A DNA stretch of 26,671 bases, taken from IMG/VR virus record IMGVR_UViG_3300032116_001127, positions 1 to 26,671 of that record, one strand, 5' to 3'. A model generated the notes under the pieces. The model made no database searches. It was not told the origin of the DNA and saw only the letters and a program-made list of their open reading frames with translations. Position numbers and translations under genes: made by a program. Positions 17,619 to 23,142 of the stretch are shown one piece after another. The DNA is from a virus. How positions within the stretch are numbered: the first letter of the stretch is position 1; each line of letters begins with the position of its first letter.

Positions 17619-17768
17619 ATGACAGGACGACTCGGATACACAAACAGTGTCATCAAACGCAAAGACTTGAAAACAAAACGAGAACTGTCAGATGATGCAC
17701 TACTAAGAGATGCAGCTCGCCAAGCAGAAAAGTGGCAAGCACAGTTGCGCAAGCAACGCGCAAGCTAG
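17619..17768 (+). CDS. small basic hypothetical protein, probably leaderless
   Basis: A 49-residue protein starting MTGRLGYTNSVIKRKDLKTK and ending in a charged helix (LLRDAARQAEKWQAQLRKQR). It is basic and helical, with no cysteines or membrane segment; it could bind DNA, RNA or a partner protein, but no family is recognised. An ATG-containing frame extends upstream to 17571, but the promoter at 17583-17611 lies inside that extension, so the start at 17619 is preferred. It is divergent from the virion operon; the two start codons are 92 bases apart and share this intergenic region. This is the best-supported gene on the plus strand. Confidence 0.6.
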   Translation: MTGRLGYTNSVIKRKDLKTKRELSDDALLRDAARQAEKWQAQLRKQRAS

Positions 17769-17958
17769 TATCCTCAATACACAACCTGACGAACCGCAAA
17801 GCGGTGGAGCAAGCCCTAGACCCTGGATGCAAATGACAGATAGGCCAGGAACGGGAAACGTGGCCGGAAACGGGGACCGACCTCCCCTGTCACAAACGCC
17901 ACCTGACGGTGATACGTACGAGGTCAGGAATGAGATCAAGACTCTAGGTGTCGGCTAA
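17710..17958 (+). CDS. possible second plus-strand gene, proline-rich peptide
   Basis: An 82-residue frame, shifted +1 from the gene before it and overlapping its last 59 bases. The part beyond the overlap reads as plausible protein: proline, glycine and aspartate rich (DRPGTGNVAGNGDRPPLSQT) with the tail DTYEVRNEIKTLGVG. The overlapping part looks like out-of-frame sequence, so the true start may be the ATG at 17827 (43 residues), or the frame may be reached by slippage from the upstream gene. No good Shine-Dalgarno sequence is present at either start, and an ACCGC-AAA-GCGGT hairpin lies at 17793-17805. Function unknown; existence uncertain. Confidence 0.35.
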   Translation: MQLAKQKSGKHSCASNAQASILNTQPDEPQSGGASPRPWMQMTDRPGTGNVAGNGDRPPLSQTPPDGDTYEVRNEIKTLGVG

Positions 17959-18211
17959 AAGCAATTAGCAACGGCCACCTTCAACATAAAGTTGTAAAGC
18001 GTGGGGGGAGCTAAAGACCGTCGCCAAGAGTTCAGTCAAACGGTTAGACACAAGTACACCACGGGTACAACATCTAGAGCATAAAGTTTCTTTTCAAAAG
18101 CATAAAAAACTTACGAGACCACAAGCCGAAACCGGCAACAAATACATCTATGTACAGGAAGGGTTATGAGATATCCAGGGGGGTACACGAGCGGCAGAGC
18201 CCGGGTTACGC

Positions 18212-18288
18212 GAGCGAAGCGAGCTATTTTTGAGCCACGAGCGCAGCGAGTGTGCGATAGAAATGCCAGTGGCAAGGAGCGAAGCGAC
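18212..18288. repeat. three GAGCGMAGCGA repeats
   Basis: GAGCGAAGCGAG at 18212-18223, GAGCGCAGCGAG at 18239-18250 and GAGCGAAGCGAC at 18277-18288. Starts are 27 and 38 bases apart. All are in the same orientation, in non-coding DNA; the third lies in the loop of the hairpin at 18265-18300. Confidence 0.7.
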
Positions 18289-18300
18289 GCGACCACTGGC
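18265..18300. other. strong hairpin in non-coding DNA
   Basis: GCCAGTGG at 18265-18272 is the exact inverse of CCACTGGC at 18293-18300: an 8-bp perfect stem around a 20-base G/C-rich loop. A TTTTT run follows on the plus strand at about 18313, 12 bases past the stem, so it might end plus-strand transcription, but the gap makes this a poor intrinsic terminator. It could equally be a structured RNA or a protein-binding site. Confidence 0.45.
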
Positions 18301-18724
18301 AAGCGCCCACAGTTTTTCCGCTGGTAGCAGTTCGAGCCGGCTCGGTCTTTGCCCGAGGTGGTGAGTGTTCGCCTCGTGTTCGTGCGATCAGGATCGGCGC
18401 GAGTGTGATCGGCGGAGGCGTTGCCTTGCTCTCTCTCTGATCGCTCGGGCTCTCTCTGCTGGTGATCGGCGAGGCTTGGCGATCGGTGCCATTCTGTCGG
18501 TGTTTCGTGGTGCTCGGTGGTGCTCGATGTCGCTCGATCAGGCTCGGCGATCGGTGCGCTGGCCAGCGTGCTGGGCTCTCAGCTGTTGCCGATCGCTCGG
18601 GACTCGATCACCGACCGGTCGGGTCTCGCCCTGGCTTCCTGCGAAGCGCTGCCGATCGGGCTCGCTCGGACTTCGCTGGCGTGTCGGTCGGTGTCTCGGG
18701 TGCTCTCGGTCGGGACATAAGAAA

Positions 18725-18754
18725 AGCCCCCGACCTCTTGCGAGGTCGAGGGCT
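18725..18754 (-). terminator. rho-independent terminator after the 144-residue gene
   Basis: On the minus strand the stem AGCCCTCGACCTC pairs with GAGGTCGGGGGCT around a GCAA tetraloop, with one G-T pair, followed by TTTCTT. It lies 16 bases past the stop at 18771. A long stem, stable GNRA loop and T-rich tail make this a textbook terminator. It closely resembles the one at 19298-19325. Confidence 0.88.
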
Positions 18755-18770
18755 CTCGGGGGGGGAAGTG

Positions 18771-19205
18771 TCAGAAAGTGATCGGTTGATCTAGGTCGAT
18801 CTCCCTCACGATCTCGCCGAGCCTGAGGAGTGCTGTCCTCATCTCGCTGGCTGGCTTGCCGTGACTCATTGCCTCTGCCTTCTCTTGGGTGGCTCGTGCC
18901 TTGTTTCGGGTCTCTAGTGCCACGATCGACCGCCACAGACCAGCCTCAAGCCCTCTCAGGGTGAGGTGCGCCTCTGCCTTCGACCAGCCGAGGTAGCCCG
19001 AGCCGAGGTGGAAAGGGTCGCCGTGTCCTGTGTTGCCGTCTAGTCCTGTGGAGAAGATTCTCCACGCCCTGCCGTAGGTCGCTGATCCTTGGTCGAGTCC
19101 GAGCCTCTCGCCTCTGCTGTGGTCGATAATCCCGAGCGTGTCGGCGTAGCGGTCTATTCGACCGATCAGCCTCTCTAGGTCTCCGACTGTGATTCTGTCG
19201 CTCAT
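18771..19205 (-). CDS. small actinophage-type conserved protein (144 residues)
   Basis: The protein starts MSDRITVGDLERLIGRIDRY and has no known enzymatic motif. The order of an N-terminal helix (LERLIGRIDRYADTL), a Gly/Tyr/Arg middle (SATYGRAWRIF), a HLGSGYLGWSKAEAHLTLRG segment and LEAGLWRSIVALE resembles a small protein family widespread in actinophages, often annotated hypothetical, with a GxYxLxxAYGG-type core and a GYxxKxEL-type turn. I recall the pattern but cannot confirm the match. The frame is open to 19283, but AGGAGACA directly before 19205 fixes the start. It stands alone between two terminators, with a possible promoter at 19250-19279. GATC-rich like its neighbours. Confidence 0.75.
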   Translation of the reverse strand: MSDRITVGDLERLIGRIDRYADTLGIIDHSRGERLGLDQGSATYGRAWRIFSTGLDGNTGHGDPFHLGSGYLGWSKAEAHLTLRGLEAGLWRSIVALETRNKARATQEKAEAMSHGKPASEMRTALLRLGEIVREIDLDQPITF

Positions 19206-19225
19206 TGTCTCCTGCCTTTCGTGGT

Positions 19226-19240
19226 GGGCTCGGTGAGCCC
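19226..19240 (-). promoter_or_regulatory. palindrome upstream of the 144-residue gene
   Basis: GGGCTC (19226-19231), GGT, GAGCCC (19235-19240): perfect 6-bp arms around 3 bases, ending 21 bases before the start codon, in the expected 5' leader. It could be an operator or a translation-control hairpin. The 3-base spacer is the same as in the palindrome at 22736-22752, but the arms differ. Confidence 0.4.
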
Positions 19241-19249
19241 TCGCCTTCG

Positions 19250-19279
19250 ATCTTGGCAGGAATAGCGGCACTCGGTCAA
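19250..19279 (-). promoter_or_regulatory. possible promoter of the 144-residue gene
   Basis: On the minus strand TTGACC (19279-19274) matches five of six -35 positions. CAAGAT (19255-19250) follows after 18 bases and matches three of six -10 positions. It lies between the upstream terminator and the gene, where a promoter is needed. The -10 is weak. Confidence 0.4.
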
Positions 19280-19297
19280 GCACCCCACAGCGACAAG

Positions 19298-19325
19298 AGC
19301 CCCCACCTCTTGCGAGGTGAGGGCT
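19298..19325 (-). terminator. rho-independent terminator of the AAA+/VWA operon
   Basis: On the minus strand AGCCCTCACCTC pairs with GAGGTGGGGGCT around a GCAA tetraloop, followed by CTTGTCGC. It lies 23 bases past the stop of the 341-residue gene. The tail is less T-rich than that of the sister terminator at 18725-18754, but stem and loop are nearly the same sequence. Confidence 0.8.
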
Positions 19326-19348
19326 CGGGTCTGCCGATCGGGTCGGGC

Positions 19349-20374
19349 TCAGTCGTCAAGACCGAGGGCTCGTAGTTTGGCAACTGCCTCGGGGATCGTG
19401 AGCCCGATCTCGCCCGAGACAATGCCGAGGGCTCGGGTGATCTCGGTGAGGCTTCGCTCATCAAGTGCCAAGTCCTGCCTGATCGCCTCGGCGATCTCGT
19501 CAAGGTCGGCGGTAAGGCTCTGCAGGTGGTCGAGATCGGTCGGGTCTAGGTGCTCAGTCCTGCGCCTGATCTCGGCGATCAGAGTCTCGGCGGTGATCGA
19601 GTCCCGGCTATCAGCTTGTCGCCCTGGCTGATTCGCGGCCACCCCTTCGGCGGTGTCGCCGATCTCGCTCTCGGTGTTGGTCGGTGTCTCGGGCGTGTCG
19701 CCTTCAACCATCGCCACAACTCGGGCGAGCATCTCATCGACCTCTGCGAACTGATCGGCGATCGGCTCGGCGACCTCTCGGCGTATGCGCTCATACAGCG
19801 AGTTCGTGAAGCCGACCATGACATACAGCGAAGCGAGAGCGATCGGCATACGACCTGCGAGTTCGTGAGCGTCGGTGATCTCCATTCGCAAGCGACCCTC
19901 GGCGAGATAGCAGTCGGTCAAGAATCCGTCTGCCCCAATGACGACGATCTGATCGGTCTCCAGCACTCGACCTCGTTCCTTGATCTCGTGCCAAATGCGA
20001 GGCTGATTCGGGCTCGCCCCTGCCTCGAAGTCGCCTTTGAGATCGTTCGGTATCGCTCGCATTGTTGCCTGAGCCCATAGTGACAGCGCAACCGTTCCCT
20101 CGGGGAGTTTCGTCATCGCTTCGGTGATGAGTTCGTAAGGGTCTCCGCCCTCACCGATCATTTCGACCGCTTGGCTCCTGCCGACAATGGCGAATAGTCG
20201 CACGATCGGCTCGCCCTCTCGGGGCTCAAGTGTTGGCTGTCCTTCCTCGTCTGCGCCGAGTAGTCCGATCTCCGAGATATCGCTCGGCTCGATCTCGTTG
20301 GTCGGGTAGTTCTTGCCGTACACGAGCGAGAAGTGATCTCGCATTAGTTCGGCGATCTTTCGCACTTGTCTCAT
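19349..20374 (-). CDS. unknown protein of the AAA+/VWA operon (341 residues)
   Basis: I do not recognise this acidic 341-residue protein. Three parts can be seen. Residues 1-200 look like a mixed alpha/beta domain (FAIVGRSQAVEMIGEGGDPY near 63, PEGTVALSLWAQATMRAIP near 91, QIVVIGADGFLTDCYLAEGR near 142). Residues about 205-245 form a long helix (RREVAEPIADQFAEVDEML). After a disordered Thr/Pro/Glu linker near 250-280, the last 70 residues are leucine/aspartate-rich helices (DHLQSLTADLDEIAEAIRQD). It is the last gene of the operon, starts within an ATGA overlap with the 65-residue gene, and is followed by a terminator. It could be a substrate or adaptor of the ATPase. Codon composition shares the GATC/CTCG bias of the block. 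Confidence 0.8.
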   Translation of the reverse strand: MRQVRKIAELMRDHFSLVYGKNYPTNEIEPSDISEIGLLGADEEGQPTLEPREGEPIVRLFAIVGRSQAVEMIGEGGDPYELITEAMTKLPEGTVALSLWAQATMRAIPNDLKGDFEAGASPNQPRIWHEIKERGRVLETDQIVVIGADGFLTDCYLAEGRLRMEITDAHELAGRMPIALASLYVMVGFTNSLYERIRREVAEPIADQFAEVDEMLARVVAMVEGDTPETPTNTESEIGDTAEGVAANQPGRQADSRDSITAETLIAEIRRRTEHLDPTDLDHLQSLTADLDEIAEAIRQDLALDERSLTEITRALGIVSGEIGLTIPEAVAKLRALGLDD

Positions 20375-20568
20375 TGTTGTTTCTCCTTGTTGGTGTGTTG
20401 GTGAGGACTCTCGCCCTCGGTGTCCGACTCTAGATCAGAGTCGGGGTCTTGTGGTGTTTTCTTGTTGGGCTTCGTTGGTGGGTCTCTCACGATCTCGACT
20501 GCGAACACGGAGAGCCCGAGCATTAGCCATTGACCGACATCGGCGAGGAACTTTCGTAGGGCTGACAT
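20371..20568 (-). CDS. small single-span membrane protein in the AAA+/VWA operon
   Basis: A 65-residue protein with one hydrophobic stretch near the N-terminus (VGQWLMLGLSVFAVEIV, residues about 11-27) followed by a very polar tail rich in Pro, Asp, Glu, Lys and His (KTPQDPDSDLESDTEGE). A single membrane anchor with a disordered tail is the simplest reading; a weakly hydrophobic soluble helix is possible. It begins 1 base after the VWA gene ends and overlaps the next gene as ATGA, so it is co-translated with both. It may tether the ATPase/VWA machine to the membrane, which is inference from position only. Confidence 0.7.
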   Translation of the reverse strand: MSALRKFLADVGQWLMLGLSVFAVEIVRDPPTKPNKKTPQDPDSDLESDTEGESPHQHTNKEKQQ

Positions 20569-20569
20569 C

Positions 20570-21952
20570 TCAGTCTCCCTGAAAGTAGTAGGGCTCGGCG
20601 GTCTTAGGCGTTGCGCCCCGACCGAGTGCCTTCAGTAGTCGTACTGCGTCGGCGGTGTTGTGAGCGTAGAGCCCTCGCTCGCTTGCGATGATCTTGCGAC
20701 AGTCGTCTCTGAGTGCCGAGAATGAGGCTCGGGTATGAGTGCAAACTCCACCGTCAGTCACCCAAATAAAAGGCTCGCCTTTTCGGTGGTGCTTCGCCCC
20801 TATCCGTAGTGCCTCGCCATCGACTCCGTTACCTGCGCCGTGTCTCAATGTCTCGGGTACTTCACGCACTCGGCGAGTACCGTCTGCGAGATACCTGATC
20901 TCGCCGAGACCGCCTCGCTCCGTGTATCCGAGCACGACCGCACCGCCAGCCGTTGTCAGTATCGCCTCGATGTCTCGCTCGGTGAGGCTCATTGACCCCG
21001 AGCAGTCGATCACGACAACACCACCACGACCTCGCTTGCGCCTTCGGAATATCCGAGAGTCGGGGTCGGTGATCTCTCGTGAGACTTGCCCGACCGCCGA
21101 GCCCCGGGGGCTGGCCGCCCAACTGCGACCGAGTGACCCTGAAGGGTGCTTAGATCGCTCGTCTATCGGGAATAGTTGGTACTTGTCCCATAGTCCGTTG
21201 TCGCCTTGTTGCTTCTCGGGAAGTTCGGGCTTCTCGTTTGACTCTCGGGACTCTCGGGACTTTGCCTCGGCGAGTTTCTGCTGTGTCTTTTGGTCAATGA
21301 GAGCGAGTGATAATGCGGTATCGAGTAGTAGGTCAGCACCGACCCTCATTGTCTCGGTGTCGCTGATGTCCATTCGCTCATCGGATAGGAGCAACGCTCG
21401 CTGGTGTACTGCCCTTTCGATATTCCACTTGATCGTGCGCCGATGCTGAGCGATTACCTCGCCGAGTTTCGGGTGGTGTTTTCTGATCGTGCGATAAACG
21501 CCTGTCTCGCCTTTGGTGTTGAGTGATCTCGCCCATAGGTCGAATAAGACTGGGTGAGCCTTTTCTGCGCCGATCATTCCAACGAGAGCGCCGACTCTGC
21601 GAGAGTCAATGCTTCCGACTGTCTGATCGGCGAGGTCGTGCCGAGCGAGGAGACCTTGCGCCGTTACCACTCGTGCCAACGGTAGGTGAGCGAGCACCTG
21701 ATCTACTTGGTCGATATCGCAGTTGTGACACCGAGTCACGATCTCTGCGATGTCGTTTTCGTAGTCGAGTCGTGAGATCATCATCGCTACAAGTCGGGTC
21801 GATCTGCCTCGTTCGTTGTCGTCAAACTCGGCGGTGACTTTCAGCCCTTGCCGATCGGCGGTTGGTGAGCCTGAGCCCACCGACCACCGTTCGACCTTGC
21901 CGATCTCGGTCTGCCGTTGTGGTGGCAGTAGTTCGGGTCTCGGCTTCGTCAT
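20570..21952 (-). CDS. VWA-domain protein, CobT/ViaA-like partner of the ATPase
   Basis: A 460-residue protein. The C-terminal domain, from about residue 308, is a von Willebrand factor A fold with an intact metal-ion-dependent adhesion site: VVVIDCSGSMS with D316, S318 and S320, and the acidic VTDGG near 398-402. The basic stretch RRKRGRGG comes just before it. Residues 1-300 are helical and include a CHNCD pair near 75 and long charged helices; around 210-300 it is polar and likely disordered (SRESRESNEKPELPEKQQ). A helical N-terminus with a C-terminal MIDAS-bearing VWA domain is the layout of partners of MoxR-type ATPases such as CobT, CoxE, CbbO and ViaA. The start overlaps the ATPase stop as ATGA. 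Which subfamily it belongs to, and what it acts on, cannot be told from the sequence alone. Confidence 0.85.
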   Translation of the reverse strand: MTKPRPELLPPQRQTEIGKVERWSVGSGSPTADRQGLKVTAEFDDNERGRSTRLVAMMISRLDYENDIAEIVTRCHNCDIDQVDQVLAHLPLARVVTAQGLLARHDLADQTVGSIDSRRVGALVGMIGAEKAHPVLFDLWARSLNTKGETGVYRTIRKHHPKLGEVIAQHRRTIKWNIERAVHQRALLLSDERMDISDTETMRVGADLLLDTALSLALIDQKTQQKLAEAKSRESRESNEKPELPEKQQGDNGLWDKYQLFPIDERSKHPSGSLGRSWAASPRGSAVGQVSREITDPDSRIFRRRKRGRGGVVVIDCSGSMSLTERDIEAILTTAGGAVVLGYTERGGLGEIRYLADGTRRVREVPETLRHGAGNGVDGEALRIGAKHHRKGEPFIWVTDGGVCTHTRASFSALRDDCRKIIASERGLYAHNTADAVRLLKALGRGATPKTAEPYYFQGD

Positions 21953-22686
21953 TGTGTCACCTGCGCCACTAGCAAGGCTTCGATGATCTCGTCTGCCATA
22001 TTGCGAAACACCATACGAGCCGAGGACTCGATACCGAGTACTGGACTAATGCGAGCGAACTCTAAGAACGCTCTCAGGCTGGCTCGCTCGCCTTCGGGTC
22101 GGTCGCATAGTTGGCTCGCCATATGGCGCAAGTTCTCGGGCAGTCGGTCGAGTGCGTCAGGGTGAGGCGTGTCAATGCGAATGGCGATCGGGAAGCGGTC
22201 AAGCAGAGCCTCGGGCAAGTCTCGCAAGTCCTCGACATTGGTTGTCGCTACTGCCGAGAAGCCGACACTCGGCGTCAGTATCTCGCCTGTGTCATCGTTG
22301 CGCCATTGAGCCGACTCGGGACTATCGAGCAGGTTGAGCAGAGTACCGAGGACATCGCCTGAAGCCTTGTCGATCTCATCGACCACGAGCCGAGCGCCTT
22401 CACGCCACGCCAAAATGCCGAGCCCTTCGTGGTAGGCGTAGCCGTCTTTGACTCGCTTCCAAAATCCCGTGAGCCGTTCATCGGTCATGTCTGAAGTGCA
22501 AGTGAGGCGGTAGGCGTTGCGGTTGTTAGTGCCGTATTTGATACCTGCGGTGGTCTTGCCAGTACCCGGTACTCCGTAGAGCAGGACTCGATCTGAGCCA
22601 GCCCTAAGAGCGTCGTGGAAGTTCCGCCAACAGTCGGGCATATGCCGACCTTCGGTGGTGGTGGTGGTTGTGGTTGTTGTGTTCAT
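21949..22686 (-). CDS. AAA+ ATPase, MoxR/CobS-like
   Basis: A 245-residue single-domain AAA+ protein. Walker A is LLYGVPGTGKTT (near residue 36), Walker B is RLVVDEIDKAS (near 98), sensor 1 is AVATTN (near 148), and the LLDRFP arginine-finger region is near 162. The short length, a substrate loop around TSDMTDERLTGFW and an insertion before sensor 1 fit the MoxR group (MoxR, CbbQ, GvpN, RavA, CobS), ring ATPases that work with VWA proteins. The frame is open to a TTG at 22728, but AAAGG precedes the ATG at 22686. The N-terminus has a run of nine threonines encoded by an ACA/ACC repeat. The VWA gene follows with an ATGA overlap. The ATPase call is firm; the client protein or metal is unknown. 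Confidence 0.9.
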   Translation of the reverse strand: MNTTTTTTTTTEGRHMPDCWRNFHDALRAGSDRVLLYGVPGTGKTTAGIKYGTNNRNAYRLTCTSDMTDERLTGFWKRVKDGYAYHEGLGILAWREGARLVVDEIDKASGDVLGTLLNLLDSPESAQWRNDDTGEILTPSVGFSAVATTNVEDLRDLPEALLDRFPIAIRIDTPHPDALDRLPENLRHMASQLCDRPEGERASLRAFLEFARISPVLGIESSARMVFRNMADEIIEALLVAQVTQ

Positions 22687-22727
22687 TGTTGCCTTTCCCC
22701 GATCGCCTTTCGATCGGTGGTCAAGCA

Positions 22728-22756
22728 AAACTAGCGAACGGTCTAACCGTTCACAA
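22728..22756 (-). promoter_or_regulatory. promoter of the AAA+/VWA operon
   Basis: On the minus strand TTGTGA (22756-22751) and TAGTTT (22733-22728) are spaced by 17 bases, placing the transcript start near 22721, about 35 bases before the ATPase start. It is the only good promoter pattern upstream of the operon and coincides with an operator-like palindrome. Confidence 0.6.
22736..22752. promoter_or_regulatory. operator-like palindrome in the promoter spacer
   Basis: GAACGGT (22736-22742), CTA, ACCGTTC (22746-22752): perfect 7-bp arms around 3 bases, lying in the spacer and touching the -35 box. A dimeric repressor bound here would block RNA polymerase. Candidates encoded nearby are the small HTH protein ending at 22893, the ribbon-helix-helix-like protein and WhiB. 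Confidence 0.6.
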
Positions 22757-22881
22757 CCTCGGCACTTTTATTTTCTCGGCGTTGTTTTCTTGTGTAATCG
22801 GCGGTATCCTCGCCGACCCTTTGGGGGCAACCCGATGTCATTTTTTTTTTTGCGCGAGCCCCCGCAAGGACTCCGCTTCAT

Positions 22882-22966
22882 TTGTCGGTAGCTTATCGGT
22901 AGCGCCACTCCCAGCCCACTTGTCGGTAGTGCTGAAAGACGTATTGCTCCATTGCTTTATTGGTAG
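22882..22966. repeat. four copies of TTRTYGGTAG
   Basis: TTGTCGGTAG at 22882-22891, TTATCGGTAG at 22893-22902, TTGTCGGTAG at 22920-22929 and TTATTGGTAG at 22957-22966, all in the same orientation. Three lie in the 3' part of the small HTH gene and one just past its stop. Starts are 11, 27 and 37 bases apart. They could be binding sites for the HTH protein or iteron-like elements. Confidence 0.6.
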
Positions 22967-23066
22967 TGTTGTACTTGGAAGCAATTCCTTTATACGACAT
23001 CCCACTGTTCAGCTCTTTGTGGATTACTTCTCTTAGCCCTGCCGGCACTTCGGTTTTTTTTGCCAT
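22893..23066 (-). CDS. 57-residue helix-turn-helix protein
   Basis: A very small protein starting MAKKTEVPAGLREVIHKELN. The middle (LNSGMSYKGIASKYNTTNKA) has the helix-turn-helix look of terminase-small-subunit, resolvase and transposase-type HTH domains, and an aromatic C-terminus (YRQVGWEWRYR) follows. It is probably a DNA-binding regulator or packaging factor working as a small oligomer. AGGAAAA lies just before the ATG. It is the last gene of the early-type operon. Its own 3' end carries TTRTYGGTAG repeats that it might bind, and the AAA+/VWA promoter with its palindrome lies about 140 bases downstream. The HTH call is by pattern only. Confidence 0.65.
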   Translation of the reverse strand: MAKKTEVPAGLREVIHKELNSGMSYKGIASKYNTTNKAMEQYVFQHYRQVGWEWRYR

Positions 23067-23142
23067 GTCTTTTCCTGTCTAGGTACAGCGTGACCCATAA
23101 GTTTATGGCACCGATTGACCAACCGATTATGTATTTAATCAC
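22990..23142 (-). CDS. possible 50-residue membrane peptide overlapping the HTH gene
   Basis: A GTG-started frame reading MIKYIIGWSIGAINLWVTLY, a clear hydrophobic span, then a strongly basic tail. Its start overlaps the upstream stop by 8 bases, and the first 23 codons fill the only gap in a fully overlapping operon, which supports it. The second half overlaps the HTH gene in another frame and reads like its shadow, which counts against the full length. No Shine-Dalgarno sequence is clear. It could be a small membrane peptide; existence uncertain. Confidence 0.4.
   Translation of the reverse strand: MIKYIIGWSIGAINLWVTLYLDRKRHGKKNRSAGRAKRSNPQRAEQWDVV

Larger units (their letters stand above)
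17959..18724. other. long non-coding region between converging genes
   Basis: About 760 bases without a convincing gene. The left part (to about 18120) is fairly A/T rich, with three CATAAA motifs and a CTTTT-C-AAAAG hairpin at 18090-18100. The middle (18200-18300) holds GAGCGAAGCGAG-type repeats and a strong hairpin. The right part (18360-18720) is G/C rich and loaded with GATC, like the genes that follow. Open frames through it are shadows with improbable composition. Upstream of the terminase, it may hold the packaging site, a genome end or a replication origin; none is proven. Confidence 0.5.

Noticed and set aside
18365-18794. Several plus-strand frames (138, 110 and 67 residues) through the non-coding block
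   Set aside because: They overlap each other in different frames, have improbable Arg/Ser/Cys-rich composition and no ribosome sites, and two run through the terminator hairpin.
18538-18936. 132-residue minus-strand frame
   Set aside because: It crosses a textbook terminator and overlaps the well-supported 144-residue gene; composition is Arg/Asp-rich noise.
19555-20080. Frames of 176 (plus strand), 95 and 81 residues (minus strand) in the 341-residue gene region
   Set aside because: All lie inside the 341-residue gene in other frames; that gene has coupled start, terminator and normal protein composition.
22841-22851. Run of 11 T on the plus strand as a terminator tail
   Set aside because: No stable hairpin precedes it and no plus-strand gene needs ending; it is probably a simple homopolymer and may be a sequencing-prone site.
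22655-23036. Plus-strand frames covering the ATPase start and the HTH gene
   Set aside because: They are shadows: valine runs mirror the threonine repeat on the other strand, and they overlap better-supported minus-strand genes.
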